64,000 bases of DNA from Durusdinium trenchii (lineage: Eukaryota; Sar; Dinophyceae; Suessiales; Symbiodiniaceae), in NCBI GenBank assembly GCA_963970005.1, contig CAXAMN010022917.1, positions 1,063,546 through 1,127,545 on the forward strand, read 5' to 3'. The notes under the pieces were generated by a model, which ran no database searches, had not been told where the DNA came from, and worked only from the letters and a program-made list of their open reading frames with translations. Shown piece after piece: positions 10,300 through 19,793 of this stretch; positions within the stretch are counted from its first letter, which is position 1, and each line of letters begins with the position of its first letter. Made by a program: the position numbers and the translations under genes.

Positions 10300-12292
10300 C
10301 TTTGATCACCTCCACCATGAGAACTGCATGCCATGTCTTCCAGTGAAAAGTGATCGCCCTTGCTGAAGCACACCTAGCCATCATCTTTTTTAGCAGTCTC
10401 TTCCAGCGCACCGGACTAGCTTTAATCCATTCCAGCAGCCGGTCCCAGTCTTGGGGATTGCAATCAAAATCGGGAAAATCGTCACAGTATACTCGGGCCC
10501 AATCCAGATCTTCAAAAACTTGTCGTCTCCACTGTTCGTCTTCCTGTAACAGTGCCCAGAGCTGCGGTTCACCAATTCTTGTCAGCTGTTCAAGATACCG
10601 CAAACGAGCCTGACATAGGATCTCCTCATGCGATGGGAGGCCATATTCTTCAATCACTTTGGTCCGTCCCCAATCCAGAGCAATGTGTCCAAAATGCATG
10701 GCAGCGATTCTCTTGTACAGCTTGGTGAAAGATGATTCAATCTGGGCAGCCTGTCTCATATTCCTGTGTCTCCAAATGGCAGCGTTGTAAACAATCGTGC
10801 TGAGCACCAGGGATTCAAACAGCCTTTTCTTCTGTATCAAAGGCAGTTTCCGATTCGTGAAAATCTGGTTTTTGTACTTGGTGAGAAGTGAATGAGCTGC
10901 AGCAAATTTCGTCTGCACATCTCTAGCCAAACCCGCACCGACTTGTAGCCAAGTCCCAAGATGCTTATAGGTGCCCACACTCTGCAGCTTGTAGTCTTCA
11001 AATCTGGATGGGATTATCAACTTATGTTCTGCGGAATGTAGGGTTCTTCGCATAGCCAAGGAACCTTGTCCACGTATATCGAGCAGCACCTCCGTTTTTC
11101 CAGCTCGAAAGTTCGGTGTGAGTCCTGCGGATATTAGCCCATCAAAAAGTTCTCCTGAGACAGCTTTCAACTGTTGGATAAGCAGTTCAGGGTCAGGGGC
11201 TCTGATGGCAAGCGCCAAATCATCCGCCCAAAGTGGCATCAGTACATCCAACGTCGTGATCGGTCCTTGTAAGGGAAAAGGTGTGCATTTCCCATTCCAT
11301 GGGATGGCAATGCTTGGGATGATCTTGGTGAAAGCATACGAAAAGCATATGTCAGCCATAGAGTCCCCTGGCCTGCTCCCTCTCCTTGTATTGACAATTT
11401 GCTTATCTCCCTTCAACTTAAACCATGTACTTTCATAGAACTCTTGGAACATTTCTTTCACAAATGGTGAAAGCTCAGCACCTGATACAGCATCTGGTGT
11501 CTCAAAGAGAAGTTCAAAGTCTTGGATCGCTTCATCAGGTAATTTGAGTTGTTGGAAAAGTTGACGCGGAGTCCGTTGATCAGCTCTACCCTGTACAATG
11601 TGTTGCCGCACAAGGCAGTAAAATGCATTGGAGACGTCCACAAACAGTATCGCAACAGAATCATGATCCCGAAGAGCATTGCGATGGAAAATCTGCAGCG
11701 CATGTGTAGCCTGGGTGATGTTCTGTTCCTTGAGTCCCCCAATTTGAAAAGGTAAACGTTGCTTCAGGAAAGCAGCAGCGATCTTCTCCCGGAACATACC
11801 GTGAACTGCCTTCCCAACCACGCTGCTAACGAAGAGGGAACGATAGTTCGTAGGGTCAGTCGGATCACCCTTCTTGTATGCTGGAACCAAAAATCCCCCT
11901 TTGTGGAGGAGAGGTTCTTTCTGAAAAATGATCTCTTTGCAGATCCCACTGAAGAAAATCTTCGCCATAGCAGGTGCCTTGGCAAGTAGTTCCCCGGGCA
12001 GATTGTCCACGAAATAGGAACGCCCCTGCGAGTTTCTTCTAAACCTCCTCTCAATCTCAAGCAAGGATGGTATCTCATCCCAAGCGGGCATCGTCTTTGT
12101 CCTCAGCAAGCCTTGGTCAACCTGATCCATTAATTGGCTGAGACTCATCTCCTGTCCATCCTCTTGGTTGGTAAAATAAGTCCTCCAGCAGGTTGTCAAC
12201 GATCTGCCCATTTGACTGTCGCAACATCGGGAGGGGTTGTATGGCTGAAGGCTTCTTCCTTTTTGAAACTCCCACGGAGCGGAGAGCATCAA
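10193..12292 (-). CDS. retroelement polyprotein: reverse transcriptase
   Basis: Non-LTR reverse transcriptase, which copies element RNA at the nicked target. Motifs in order: FLVPAYKKGDPTDPTNYRSL (about 134-153), the N-terminal finger block; IGGLKEQNITQATHALQ; motif A ILFVDVSNAFYCLVR with Asp 219; motif B NTRRGSRPGDSMADI (about 301-315); motif C LWADDLALAI with the catalytic Asp pair at 357-358 (ADD in place of the common YADD); and a primer-grip-like YKHLGTWLQVGAG near 442-454. The C-terminal thumb is helical. It ends with CHECMHLF, the first half of a zinc finger whose second half lies in the next frame. The true join with the preceding frame is near 12155 (LFYQ to QEDGQEMSLSQLMDQ). Catalytic residues are intact. 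Confidence 0.88.
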   Translation of the reverse strand: MMLSAPWEFQKGRSLQPYNPSRCCDSQMGRSLTTCWRTYFTNQEDGQEMSLSQLMDQVDQGLLRTKTMPAWDEIPSLLEIERRFRRNSQGRSYFVDNLPGELLAKAPAMAKIFFSGICKEIIFQKEPLLHKGGFLVPAYKKGDPTDPTNYRSLFVSSVVGKAVHGMFREKIAAAFLKQRLPFQIGGLKEQNITQATHALQIFHRNALRDHDSVAILFVDVSNAFYCLVRQHIVQGRADQRTPRQLFQQLKLPDEAIQDFELLFETPDAVSGAELSPFVKEMFQEFYESTWFKLKGDKQIVNTRRGSRPGDSMADICFSYAFTKIIPSIAIPWNGKCTPFPLQGPITTLDVLMPLWADDLALAIRAPDPELLIQQLKAVSGELFDGLISAGLTPNFRAGKTEVLLDIRGQGSLAMRRTLHSAEHKLIIPSRFEDYKLQSVGTYKHLGTWLQVGAGLARDVQTKFAAAHSLLTKYKNQIFTNRKLPLIQKKRLFESLVLSTIVYNAAIWRHRNMRQAAQIESSFTKLYKRIAAMHFGHIALDWGRTKVIEEYGLPSHEEILCQARLRYLEQLTRIGEPQLWALLQEDEQWRRQVFEDLDWARVYCDDFPDFDCNPQDWDRLLEWIKASPVRWKRLLKKMMARCASARAITFHWKTWHAVLMVEVIKDGYAQKPRNQCHECMHLFEAQKGLLQKSIPCGSCL

Positions 12293-14189
12293 AGAAATCT
12301 CTTTGCTTCATACCTCCCGCAAGTCCAGCGATTTCCTCCAGCTTTTTCGTCCGATCTTGCCGAAGAGATCCTGTGAGTTGCTTGTTGAGGTTTGCCATCC
12401 GTCTTCTATACTCCATGGCTTGCCGAAGTAAGTTGATGGCTTGATTCAAAACCTCTTTTTGATTCCAGCAGGCATCCTCAGCCCAGGTCCCAAATGCAGC
12501 CTTGAGGGTGAGTATATTGAGCTTCGTTTTGATATGGGACAGTTGCCATTTTGACTGCATCCTTTGTTTTCGAATATCCCAAGAGTCATCAGAAATGTAG
12601 CTTTTCTTTGGTCGTTGTTTTGCTTGAAGAAAGAATTTGATCAAGCGCTGTTCGATCTGCCAAGACAGGCTAGTGAAATGCCTATCAATGTCTTCCGTCC
12701 AATCAGGAATTTCCAGATTTGCCAGGACTTTCTCGACTGTTTTGGCATCCGCTCGCAACAGAGCCTGTCGATCAAAACTTGCACTGCTCTTACGATGGAC
12801 ATCTTTCAGTAGTAGAATCTGGAGCTCCATAGCAAGTGGTGTATGATCAAGTCCTCTACCACCTGCATCAAGGCTAGGCATCAAGTACGTTCGGACATAT
12901 CCACTACACCAGGCCAATGGTATAGCGAAATAGTCACAACGTGCACCCTGTCCATTTGCTTGTCCATGCCACGTATGATGCTCTCCCTCATGGTGATGTT
13001 CGAACGTGCTAGGAGCACATAGTCGAAAACGCTGGAGGAAATTTCCAAAGTGGATTCCTCCTAGCGTTGTTGTCTGTTCAAGGCCAAAATCACCAACACA
13101 AGCATCCACGGCAGTAGCAAAGTGCGCATTAGCATCCACTCCGCAGATGATATTTGCATATTTCTTGCTGTAGTTGTCCACGACCTCGGTCAGATGATTC
13201 CAATACTCGCCAATCACAGTTTCACCTCTTCCTGTATGTGGCGCATGTCCATTGATGAGCAGAAGTTCGACTCCTTTGCATTTAGCTTTCACCACCAGGA
13301 GCTCGGATGAGGCATACAATACCCATATCATCTCTTTTCGGAAGACATCCGTTTGCGCCCCCGTGTGTCGACGTGCAAGCCACATCTCAAGTCCTCCATG
13401 ACCTCTATCTGATCCAGAGATAATGCGGAAATGCGTGGCAGAGCTGATTAGCTGCGATTTTTTGGATCGTGTTTCTTGAAGAAAGAGCACATCGATTCTG
13501 TGCGCACATGCTTGCTCTCTCAGGTATTGCACATAGAAAGCCCCTCGATTTTGGCCAAGGGTCGCAACATTGTATGTTACAGCATACAGAACAAATCTGG
13601 CCGATTTCTGTGTCCGGATGTCTTCCCGGAGCAAGCCCTCTGGAATTCTACCTTCAAGTCCTGAAGCCTGTTCCAAACTGCCTGGCTCCAAGTGATTGTT
13701 CCTAACAGGAGGATCTTTTGGATTGCAGTGGAACTGGGCGAAATAAAACCAAAGCATCTCGATTGGAAAGCATTGACCAAATAGGTACGGCGCATAATCT
13801 GGTCGTGGGCAAACTCGTAGCTCTTTTTGTCTGCGGCATGCAAATTTTGCCAAACAATCAGCTATCTCATTTCCAAGTTCTCCAGTGTGTGCTTGGACAT
13901 GCTCCCACTGTGTTGTCACATGTGGCATCAAGAAGGTACGAAGGGCCTCAGTAAGGCTCCGCAGGAGTCGGAATTGTCGATCATTGGCATTGATCCCATA
14001 CAGTCCTGTCCCGGCGAAACCAACTGATTCAGCATCAAATCGGAAGACACACGGTACTTCTCTTTCAGCTTGAAAGACCCATTCAATTGCTCTAATGATT
14101 GCTTCCGCCTCAGCACTTCTGGAATTGGAGACAGTAGCTCCAGTCCCCTTTTTGCATAGGTTCAGTCTGCGCAAGGCCATAATCAGCAT
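12117..14189 (-). CDS. retroelement polyprotein: RNase H (rest) and APE-type endonuclease
   Basis: Residues about 15-120 complete RNase H. SAEAEAIIRAIEW supplies the Glu, FRFDAESV the second Asp (about 52), and HVQAHTGELGNEIADCLAKF the terminal Asp (about 111). With TDGS upstream the catalytic set is complete. Residues about 200-460 are an endonuclease/exonuclease/phosphatase fold: VTYNVAT (Asn), VLFLQETR (Glu, about 239), GHGGLEMWL, LLINGHAPH, CGVDANAHF (Asp and Asn, about 352-354), GARCDYFAI and GLDHTPL (Asp-His, about 448). It is the target-nicking domain of APE-class LINEs and looks intact. The remainder is a charged helical linker to RT. RNase H N-terminal to the endonuclease is unusual; in most LINEs that have it, it follows RT. 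Confidence 0.85.
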   Translation of the reverse strand: MLIMALRRLNLCKKGTGATVSNSRSAEAEAIIRAIEWVFQAEREVPCVFRFDAESVGFAGTGLYGINANDRQFRLLRSLTEALRTFLMPHVTTQWEHVQAHTGELGNEIADCLAKFACRRQKELRVCPRPDYAPYLFGQCFPIEMLWFYFAQFHCNPKDPPVRNNHLEPGSLEQASGLEGRIPEGLLREDIRTQKSARFVLYAVTYNVATLGQNRGAFYVQYLREQACAHRIDVLFLQETRSKKSQLISSATHFRIISGSDRGHGGLEMWLARRHTGAQTDVFRKEMIWVLYASSELLVVKAKCKGVELLLINGHAPHTGRGETVIGEYWNHLTEVVDNYSKKYANIICGVDANAHFATAVDACVGDFGLEQTTTLGGIHFGNFLQRFRLCAPSTFEHHHEGEHHTWHGQANGQGARCDYFAIPLAWCSGYVRTYLMPSLDAGGRGLDHTPLAMELQILLLKDVHRKSSASFDRQALLRADAKTVEKVLANLEIPDWTEDIDRHFTSLSWQIEQRLIKFFLQAKQRPKKSYISDDSWDIRKQRMQSKWQLSHIKTKLNILTLKAAFGTWAEDACWNQKEVLNQAINLLRQAMEYRRRMANLNKQLTGSLRQDRTKKLEEIAGLAGGMKQRDFFDALRSVGVSKRKKPSAIQPLPMLRQSNGQIVDNLLEDLFYQPRGWTGDESQPINGSG

Positions 14190-15477
14190 GTAACAGGTTG
14201 TACTTCCCTTGGGTTTCAGCGAAGACTACAAATGACCATCCCGCCAAAGCTCCCATATTTCGGAATTTTGAACCATCCGTGTAAAGGATATATCTGTCAA
14301 CATCTGCCAATGCAGAGCAATCCAAGCTCGCAAAACCTTGAGCAACAGCTTCGTCGGCTCCTGCAAAGACATCACTCCAGTCCACATTGACAGGTGGCAG
14401 GGTGGTAAGGAGCACATCAATGAGCACTTGGAAATCTGGAAGCGTAATTGCAGGTCCATCTGTTTGCTGCATTTCTACCGGCAGGCTCTGACTGAGCGAA
14501 ATGGTTCTTGGTGTCGGGATGAGACTTGCCAGTTGTATCGGTTGTGGCCTGTTGCTCAAACACAATTCACAGCCAGCATCAACGACATATTCATCGCCCC
14601 CAATACAAAAGTAGTTGTCCAGATCAAAGAACCTTTTACTGAGCCAATAGACGGTGTTCCCTGGTGGTGGTAGATGAAATGGATCATTTTGCACAAAAAA
14701 GGCAATCTTGTCCCACTGAGATCGTTTGCTTGCAAAGATCTGAAGCATGAACGAGATTTCCATCTCATCAGGAGTTGCAGTGTTATCTCCTTGCTCATGC
14801 ACAGTCGGGATGTCATTATGAGTCCTCGTAAAACGATCTCGTACTGCTACCTCATCCAGACAGACGGTATCGGTGATGCGCAATGTCACATAAGATCCAC
14901 TTGGAACGTGTGGGATCTCAGACGATCTGAATACCTGGGCTCCTTCATGCGCTTCCCATCGCATCGTCATAGAGGTGGTAAGAAGAGACTTCAGGGCAAT
15001 CTTGTTGGTCGCAATCTCCCTAAAAATCTCCAAAACAGTATGGTCAAACGGGACTTGCACTGCATATCTTGTGGTCCTCAGTGGTTGTATCAAGTCGATC
15101 AGCAAATATCTCCAGTCATTTTGATCAAATACCATAATGGCCAGATCCTCAGTATCCTCACCAGGTGGTGGCCTGGGTTGGATCGCCAGAATTGTCGCAG
15201 AGTATTTGAGATCGGTATTCTCCATCCAGTCTGTGCTGTCGGTTTCCAAACGGTGCCACCTCGGTGCCTGTATCACCCTTTTGTCAGGATCTTCAAAAAC
15301 CCACATAGATGCAAGCAGATCCGTACGAAGATCAATCATCCAAATCCGTTGGATGCTGCTAACAACTCGATAGAGTGGATCACTTGCCTTACGAAGTGCA
15401 TCTTGCTCAATGTGTTTGAGGTCCAGTTGCATCAAACTCAGGCTCTCATGAACTTCATGCTCAGAATCAGCAAGCAC
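14110..15477 (-). CDS. retroelement polyprotein: repeated module and start of RNase H
   Basis: A 455-codon frame. The first part repeats the PSGSYVTLRI-type module and carries two Met-Gln motifs (SLSLMQLD, ISFMLQIF) and a DNTAT copy. The last 60 residues are the beginning of a type-1 RNase H fold: YILYTDGSKFRNMGALAGWS, where the Asp of TDGS (about residue 401) is the first catalytic carboxylate, followed by the expected beta hairpin. The frame drifts after EPMQKG at an A5G4 run (plus-strand CCCCTTTTT, 14145-14153). The remaining RNase H residues are in the next frame. Confidence 0.65.
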   Translation of the reverse strand: MLADSEHEVHESLSLMQLDLKHIEQDALRKASDPLYRVVSSIQRIWMIDLRTDLLASMWVFEDPDKRVIQAPRWHRLETDSTDWMENTDLKYSATILAIQPRPPPGEDTEDLAIMVFDQNDWRYLLIDLIQPLRTTRYAVQVPFDHTVLEIFREIATNKIALKSLLTTSMTMRWEAHEGAQVFRSSEIPHVPSGSYVTLRITDTVCLDEVAVRDRFTRTHNDIPTVHEQGDNTATPDEMEISFMLQIFASKRSQWDKIAFFVQNDPFHLPPPGNTVYWLSKRFFDLDNYFCIGGDEYVVDAGCELCLSNRPQPIQLASLIPTPRTISLSQSLPVEMQQTDGPAITLPDFQVLIDVLLTTLPPVNVDWSDVFAGADEAVAQGFASLDCSALADVDRYILYTDGSKFRNMGALAGWSFVVFAETQGKYNLLHADYGLAQTEPMQKGDWSYCLQFQKC

Positions 15478-16027
15478 TCTCTGCAGGGGGATTTATTGTC
15501 AAGGCATTTTGGATCATGTACTCAGTACTGCATGGGTTGCTATTTTGCAAAATCCGTACAAAAGACCCCTCTGGCATCTCCGGAACCTGGAAGGCGGAGT
15601 ATCGTCGGTATTGACTACCATCATGCCATATCAATTGAAAAGTCTCCAGGAGGGGGCTATCCATCGGGATCTGAGTGCCTGAGAACATACGTGTGATCTC
15701 TGCAACCGTGGCCAGAAGTCCACGTCGGACAATCCCTCTACGTAGGATGTTGGAGAAGGTCAAGTCAGCCATTACAGCTCGTACACCCAGTGCTTGGTCA
15801 CGCCTGCTTGTGCCAATCACATGACGGTTGTGTTCACCGCCCAGCCGTGGGACATCAGTGGACAGGAGGAGGTTGCGGACTTGTTCAGGACAGTGTCGCC
15901 ATGATTGGGTCACTTGCCCTGTCCAATCAGACAGATGATCATCTGCATAGAACCGCAGCACAGTGTCATGTGTGCCCAGGCCCTCATACGGTAGTAGCCA
16001 AACCTTGACATGCTGCCCCGGCGGCAC
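15467..16027 (-). CDS. retroelement polyprotein: WHDGS/PEGSFVR module
   Basis: A 186-codon frame. It begins with the module entry HVKVWLLPYEGLGTHDTVLR and ends with LIWHDGSQYRRYSAFQVPEM followed by PEGSFVRIL. The latter aligns with MRWEAHEGAQVFRSSEIPHV then PSGSYVTLRI in the next frame, so this unit is tandemly duplicated. It terminates at 15467. The following frame picks up at once (VLADSEHEVHESLSLMQLD), a single-base step after a run of five C (NPPAE). Confidence 0.5.
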   Translation of the reverse strand: MPPGQHVKVWLLPYEGLGTHDTVLRFYADDHLSDWTGQVTQSWRHCPEQVRNLLLSTDVPRLGGEHNRHVIGTSRRDQALGVRAVMADLTFSNILRRGIVRRGLLATVAEITRMFSGTQIPMDSPLLETFQLIWHDGSQYRRYSAFQVPEMPEGSFVRILQNSNPCSTEYMIQNALTINPPAESAC

Positions 16028-16419
16028 CAGGAGACCATGAGGATCCAGGTCTCTAGACAGTAAACCACAGTTTGACAGCGTGCCCTGTGGGCAATTGTCA
16101 TTTCAACAGCATTAATGGGTTCCATGGACAGTTGCATCATAAAGCTGGTCTCCTCAGAGTCAGTCTCTGTGTGGAACATTTCTCCACAGTCTTCTCTCGT
16201 AGAGATCTCGAAGTTGATCTTCATCCCCTGGAGACTTCTCCAAGAAACGAATTGCGGCAGCTCTAGTCCATTGTAGTACATCCTGCAACTCTTGTGCGGT
16301 TGTCTACGCTCCTCGATTCTTCCAACCGCCCGCAGAATGTCCAGCGTTCGCACACTCGCCTTGACTTTGAGCGGCCAAAGTTGCAGCTCGTCATAGTTCT
16401 CATGGTCTTCTACAACCAT
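15910..16419 (-). CDS. retroelement polyprotein: GMKI module
   Basis: Short frame continuing from 16422 with a one-base step (reads LSSSLAMVVEDHENYDELQ across the join). It holds SWRSLQGMKINFEISTRE, a paralogue of the module near 19480. It then has a Met-Gln motif after acidic residues (DSEETSFMMQLSMEP). After about residue 130 coding character passes to the frame beginning at 16027 (HVKVWLLPYEGLGTHDTVL). Confidence 0.5.
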   Translation of the reverse strand: MVVEDHENYDELQLWPLKVKASVRTLDILRAVGRIEERRQPHKSCRMYYNGLELPQFVSWRSLQGMKINFEISTREDCGEMFHTETDSEETSFMMQLSMEPINAVEMTIAHRARCQTVVYCLETWILMVSWCRRGSMSRFGYYRMRAWAHMTLCCGSMQMIICLIGQGK

Positions 16420-16421
16420 AG

Positions 16422-18062
16422 CTAGACTAGAACTGAGCCTCCGGATGGTTCAGTGTCAACCATCATGTGAAGTGCCTCTTCATATTGTTGTTCGCGAGGA
16501 CTGAGAGGTGGATTGACTGCAACAAGCAAGATCATCTGATCCTGTCGAATGGCTTGGAAGAACTCTCGCGCGTAGAGAATAAAGTTGTCCACGTCCAAAG
16601 ACATCTGCGGATCTGGAACACCTCTATACCATGCATCTGGAAAGCAAAAGAGCACAAACTCTGGCCATGCCCCTCTTGATCTGTGATATGCCACAGCCTC
16701 ATTCAAGAGTGTTTCAATGCCAGTTGTGTCTGTCCTACTCCGCGCTAACCTGACAGCATGTCTCCATCGTTGGTAGCTTCGCCAATCTTCACGATAGTAA
16801 GATCGTTCAATCTCTTCATTCGTAAAGAGAGTTGCAGTGTTATCTCTCAGCACAATTTCATCATCTCCTTCAACCTCCACTTGTTGTGTACAAATCTCGT
16901 AGATCTGGTAGAGATTGAAGTCATCTCCCTCAAAATGTTCTCCATCATCGAGAGTTGCAGTGTTTTCTCCCGGTTGCCTTGGCTCACTTGGCTGGCAATA
17001 TAGTTGTCGTTGTGGTTCCAAAGTAGCATCATCTGCGTACCCATGATCTTGGTGAGATTCAAATGTTTCTTGTGTCAGCGTATTCTCCCAAGTGGAATGG
17101 GTTGCAAAGTCGATTGAGAGCTCAGGTTCAGCTGTCACCGGTAAAGGATTCTGGTTTTCTTGCCAGGTTTGTGACGTGACAAAAAGAACCTCACCTGCAG
17201 TGACGGGTATATCCTGTCCGGAATCAATTCTGTGACCCCTAAAAGTTATAGTATAGGGCAACATGAGCTCAACATGTCTTTGCAGCCAGTCGATGATACC
17301 AGCAACCCTTTCAAATTGGTAGGAATGGTAAACATAATACATCGGCGATAGCTGGTCCGTTAAAACCACTACAATCGGCATTTGTCCTGGCCACAATTCT
17401 TGCGCAACCAGAAAAGAGGGCGTATTCTGGATAAGCTCTTGCAGCACAGGGAAAGCACGAGTAGACTCATCTGTGAAGTCAAAACAGAGAGCCTGGCGCC
17501 ACTCACAAAAGTGATGGATTGGCTGCTCCTCCTGAAGCAGCCAAGTTGGACATGGCACATCAGCACTCTCAGTGATCCCTTGTTGTTCATAAAGTAGATG
17601 GACTCTTAGGCTGGCTATTGGTTGCGGACGATCCGGGGCACGACGAGCATACGAAGTGACAAGATTTCGAACTCTTCCCCATGTCATGATTCTATCGAAA
17701 TCATTATTCAAACCAGGGGTAACAGGCGGTGGCAAACTGCCCCAGCTTGAAATTGCTGCCGTCCCTTCTGGCGCCGTACTCGGCGCACTGCTCCCTTCTT
17801 GATTGATGGTGATTGCCGCGGTTGGCACCTCATCCGGCGATTGCGGTCTTTGCATCAAGAAGAGTGAGTCGACTTCATCAAAAGCCTCGCCAAGAGTTGC
17901 AGTGTTATCTTTTTTGGGCGATCGGAATATCTGTGTATCATAGATCCAGCATCCTCCCAAGTTCATGATTTTCTTCCCTGTCAAATGGTGGATCCAGGGT
18001 ATCAAGGACATAGTCCGAACTCCATGACCGATCAACAGAGGACGAAGACGCAGGCGATGCAC
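16422..18062 (-). CDS. retroelement polyprotein: unknown repeated modules
   Basis: A 546-codon frame, acidic and rich in Gln/Glu. It contains three copies of the hexapeptide (D/E)NTATL followed by acidic residues: DNTATLGEAFDEVDSLFLMQ near 17900, ENTATL near 16960 and DNTATL near 16835. Between them is a module with a conserved hydrophobic strand (GQMPIVVVLTDQLSPMYYVY) that matches GQVPVVLVVDHDEHVLPLLF near 20520. The nucleotide word GAGTTGCAGTGTTATCT (plus strand) underlies the hexapeptide at 14772, 16829 and 17894 almost unchanged. No catalytic motif is recognised. The frame ends at 16422, and the next coding frame starts essentially at the same place. Confidence 0.55.
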   Translation of the reverse strand: MHRLRLRPLLIGHGVRTMSLIPWIHHLTGKKIMNLGGCWIYDTQIFRSPKKDNTATLGEAFDEVDSLFLMQRPQSPDEVPTAAITINQEGSSAPSTAPEGTAAISSWGSLPPPVTPGLNNDFDRIMTWGRVRNLVTSYARRAPDRPQPIASLRVHLLYEQQGITESADVPCPTWLLQEEQPIHHFCEWRQALCFDFTDESTRAFPVLQELIQNTPSFLVAQELWPGQMPIVVVLTDQLSPMYYVYHSYQFERVAGIIDWLQRHVELMLPYTITFRGHRIDSGQDIPVTAGEVLFVTSQTWQENQNPLPVTAEPELSIDFATHSTWENTLTQETFESHQDHGYADDATLEPQRQLYCQPSEPRQPGENTATLDDGEHFEGDDFNLYQIYEICTQQVEVEGDDEIVLRDNTATLFTNEEIERSYYREDWRSYQRWRHAVRLARSRTDTTGIETLLNEAVAYHRSRGAWPEFVLFCFPDAWYRGVPDPQMSLDVDNFILYAREFFQAIRQDQMILLVAVNPPLSPREQQYEEALHMMVDTEPSGGSVLV

Positions 18063-18134
18063 AACTCGTCGATCCCCCGTCAGTCAGTTCTCGCATCCAT
18101 TCAAAAACACGGATGAATGCTCCTGCTTCAATCT

Positions 18135-19793
18135 CTATGTCATGCCAATAATCGTATCTTCTTGTACCGTAAAAAAGGTAGCATTCTGATCGTTGACAAT
18201 CGTTTTGGGGGATCGCCAGTGCGAAAATAGCCGCAACTCCAATCGGTGGATATCTTGTGTCAGGACCATTGACAGAAGATTTGCACGACCATCAATTGTG
18301 ACATGACACAGAATTGGAACTTCGAAAGGAGCAAACGTCGGTGTGACAATCAGATGTGGTCTAGGCAGAGCAATGAAGATCGGTGCTGGGTCAATTGGGG
18401 TGACGCGGCAGTGTTCAGGAAGGCCTCGGAGCATCCAGAGATCTCTACATTGGATCTCCACATCCAAATTGACATCGATGCGACAAATATCAGGATGCAT
18501 CTGTACCAATTCATTGGACATATCATGGATCCACCATGTAGTATCCAGATCGCCCAGTGAGAAATCCCGAACATAATCCCGAAGGAGTCTCTGCGGCGCA
18601 CGTGGAAGTTGCATAAGACTCATTCCATCTGCACAAATGCTATGCGCTCCTTCAGTCCCATCGGCCGGTTTGATATTTTGTTCTCTGGGCGTCATCCATA
18701 GGACTAATCCTGACCCATGTCTGACATTCACCACATCATTCAGCATCCACTTCCTCTTTCCATCTGTTGTGTGTGTCAATACACAATCTGTATGTGGGAG
18801 TTGGCAAAGATCATAGACTCCAATCTTTTTTGCCAAAATTGCCATTGTTTCTCCTGGTTTGGAGAGTACTGCAAGTCTTCTGGGCATCGGCATACTCACA
18901 ATGTCAATCAAGTAGACATGTAGTTGCTCCCTCAACCCCTGTTCAGGCAACACTATCAAATCCAGGGGGAAAGCCCTCAGCATCAAAGGTTGCATGTCCG
19001 GGTGCACCAGGGTCACACTGAGCTCTTGCGTCTCATAAGCAGCACTCCATAAAGTGATCAAACTCTCCGAGTGTGATCGTTCTTCATGGAGGACACATCT
19101 GCTTGCAAAGTTTGAAACTTGTTGAATCTGGTGGTCGAGCATCCATGTATGCACCACGAAGGACTTTCCAGGCAGAGGTCCCTTTCGATCGGCCAGATAA
19201 CTTCGCAGCGCATCATATACTTGTCCATTGACTTGATCTTTCGGCAGCAAGTAGAGAACTCCATAGTGTGACTGTGGGTATGCCAGTGTGACTTCCTGCA
19301 TAGGTACATCCACTAGTTCTTCGTGCCGAAAACACTGCATCAACGATTGTTCATCATGTACTGTGTCTGCTACAATCTCTGTTGAGAGTTGCAGTAGCAT
19401 CCTGGAGGAAGTACAGATTAAGCCATTCTCTCTTTGTCGGGACTTGAGGAACCTTCTTTCAGAGATACGTATATCAATCTTCATCCCATGAAAGGTATTC
19501 CAGAAAGCGCCTGGCATAAAAGCTCGTCCTGCATGTTCAACTGAACAGAAGAATTCAGCAGACATACATTTCACGGTTTTGCCAACCTGTTGATACAATA
19601 GCTGGTCAGTCATCTGGGGCTGCAATCTGAGAGCCAGCCTTTCAAAGTCTGGTTCTTCTGGATCCGAAATGATAATAGCCGCAACCCGCACCGTAGCTGG
19701 GCAATCATAGTCCACCAGTACATAATAGTCATCGTTTCCTTCTTGCTCTGTGGGCGGCAAGTTTGGTACGACTGACCATAAGTCAAGATGCAC
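18135..19793 (-). CDS. retroelement polyprotein: unknown repeated modules
   Basis: A 552-codon frame with no recognised domain but clear internal relationships to neighbouring frames. FWNTFHGMKIDIRISERR near residue 100 matches SWRSLQGMKINFEISTRE encoded near 16220. FVVHTWMLDHQIQQVSNF matches the entry of the modules near 20760 and 15990. Met-Gln motifs occur at EQSLMQCF and GMSLMQLP. It ends at 18135, but a second frame across about 18070-18147 carries the expected continuation (EIEAGAFIRVFEWMREL). That implies two compensating frame changes before the next long frame. Confidence 0.55.
   Translation of the reverse strand: MHLDLWSVVPNLPPTEQEGNDDYYVLVDYDCPATVRVAAIIISDPEEPDFERLALRLQPQMTDQLLYQQVGKTVKCMSAEFFCSVEHAGRAFMPGAFWNTFHGMKIDIRISERRFLKSRQRENGLICTSSRMLLQLSTEIVADTVHDEQSLMQCFRHEELVDVPMQEVTLAYPQSHYGVLYLLPKDQVNGQVYDALRSYLADRKGPLPGKSFVVHTWMLDHQIQQVSNFASRCVLHEERSHSESLITLWSAAYETQELSVTLVHPDMQPLMLRAFPLDLIVLPEQGLREQLHVYLIDIVSMPMPRRLAVLSKPGETMAILAKKIGVYDLCQLPHTDCVLTHTTDGKRKWMLNDVVNVRHGSGLVLWMTPREQNIKPADGTEGAHSICADGMSLMQLPRAPQRLLRDYVRDFSLGDLDTTWWIHDMSNELVQMHPDICRIDVNLDVEIQCRDLWMLRGLPEHCRVTPIDPAPIFIALPRPHLIVTPTFAPFEVPILCHVTIDGRANLLSMVLTQDIHRLELRLFSHWRSPKTIVNDQNATFFTVQEDTIIGMT

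Noticed and set aside
10193-14189. Group II intron or retron origin for the RT
   Set aside because: The APE endonuclease fused upstream, RNase H and zinc finger indicate a non-LTR retrotransposon. There is no maturase or intron RNA structure.
14674-15696. 340-codon plus-strand open frame
   Set aside because: It lies antisense to the retroelement polyprotein, has no motif, and reflects codon bias of the minus-strand gene.
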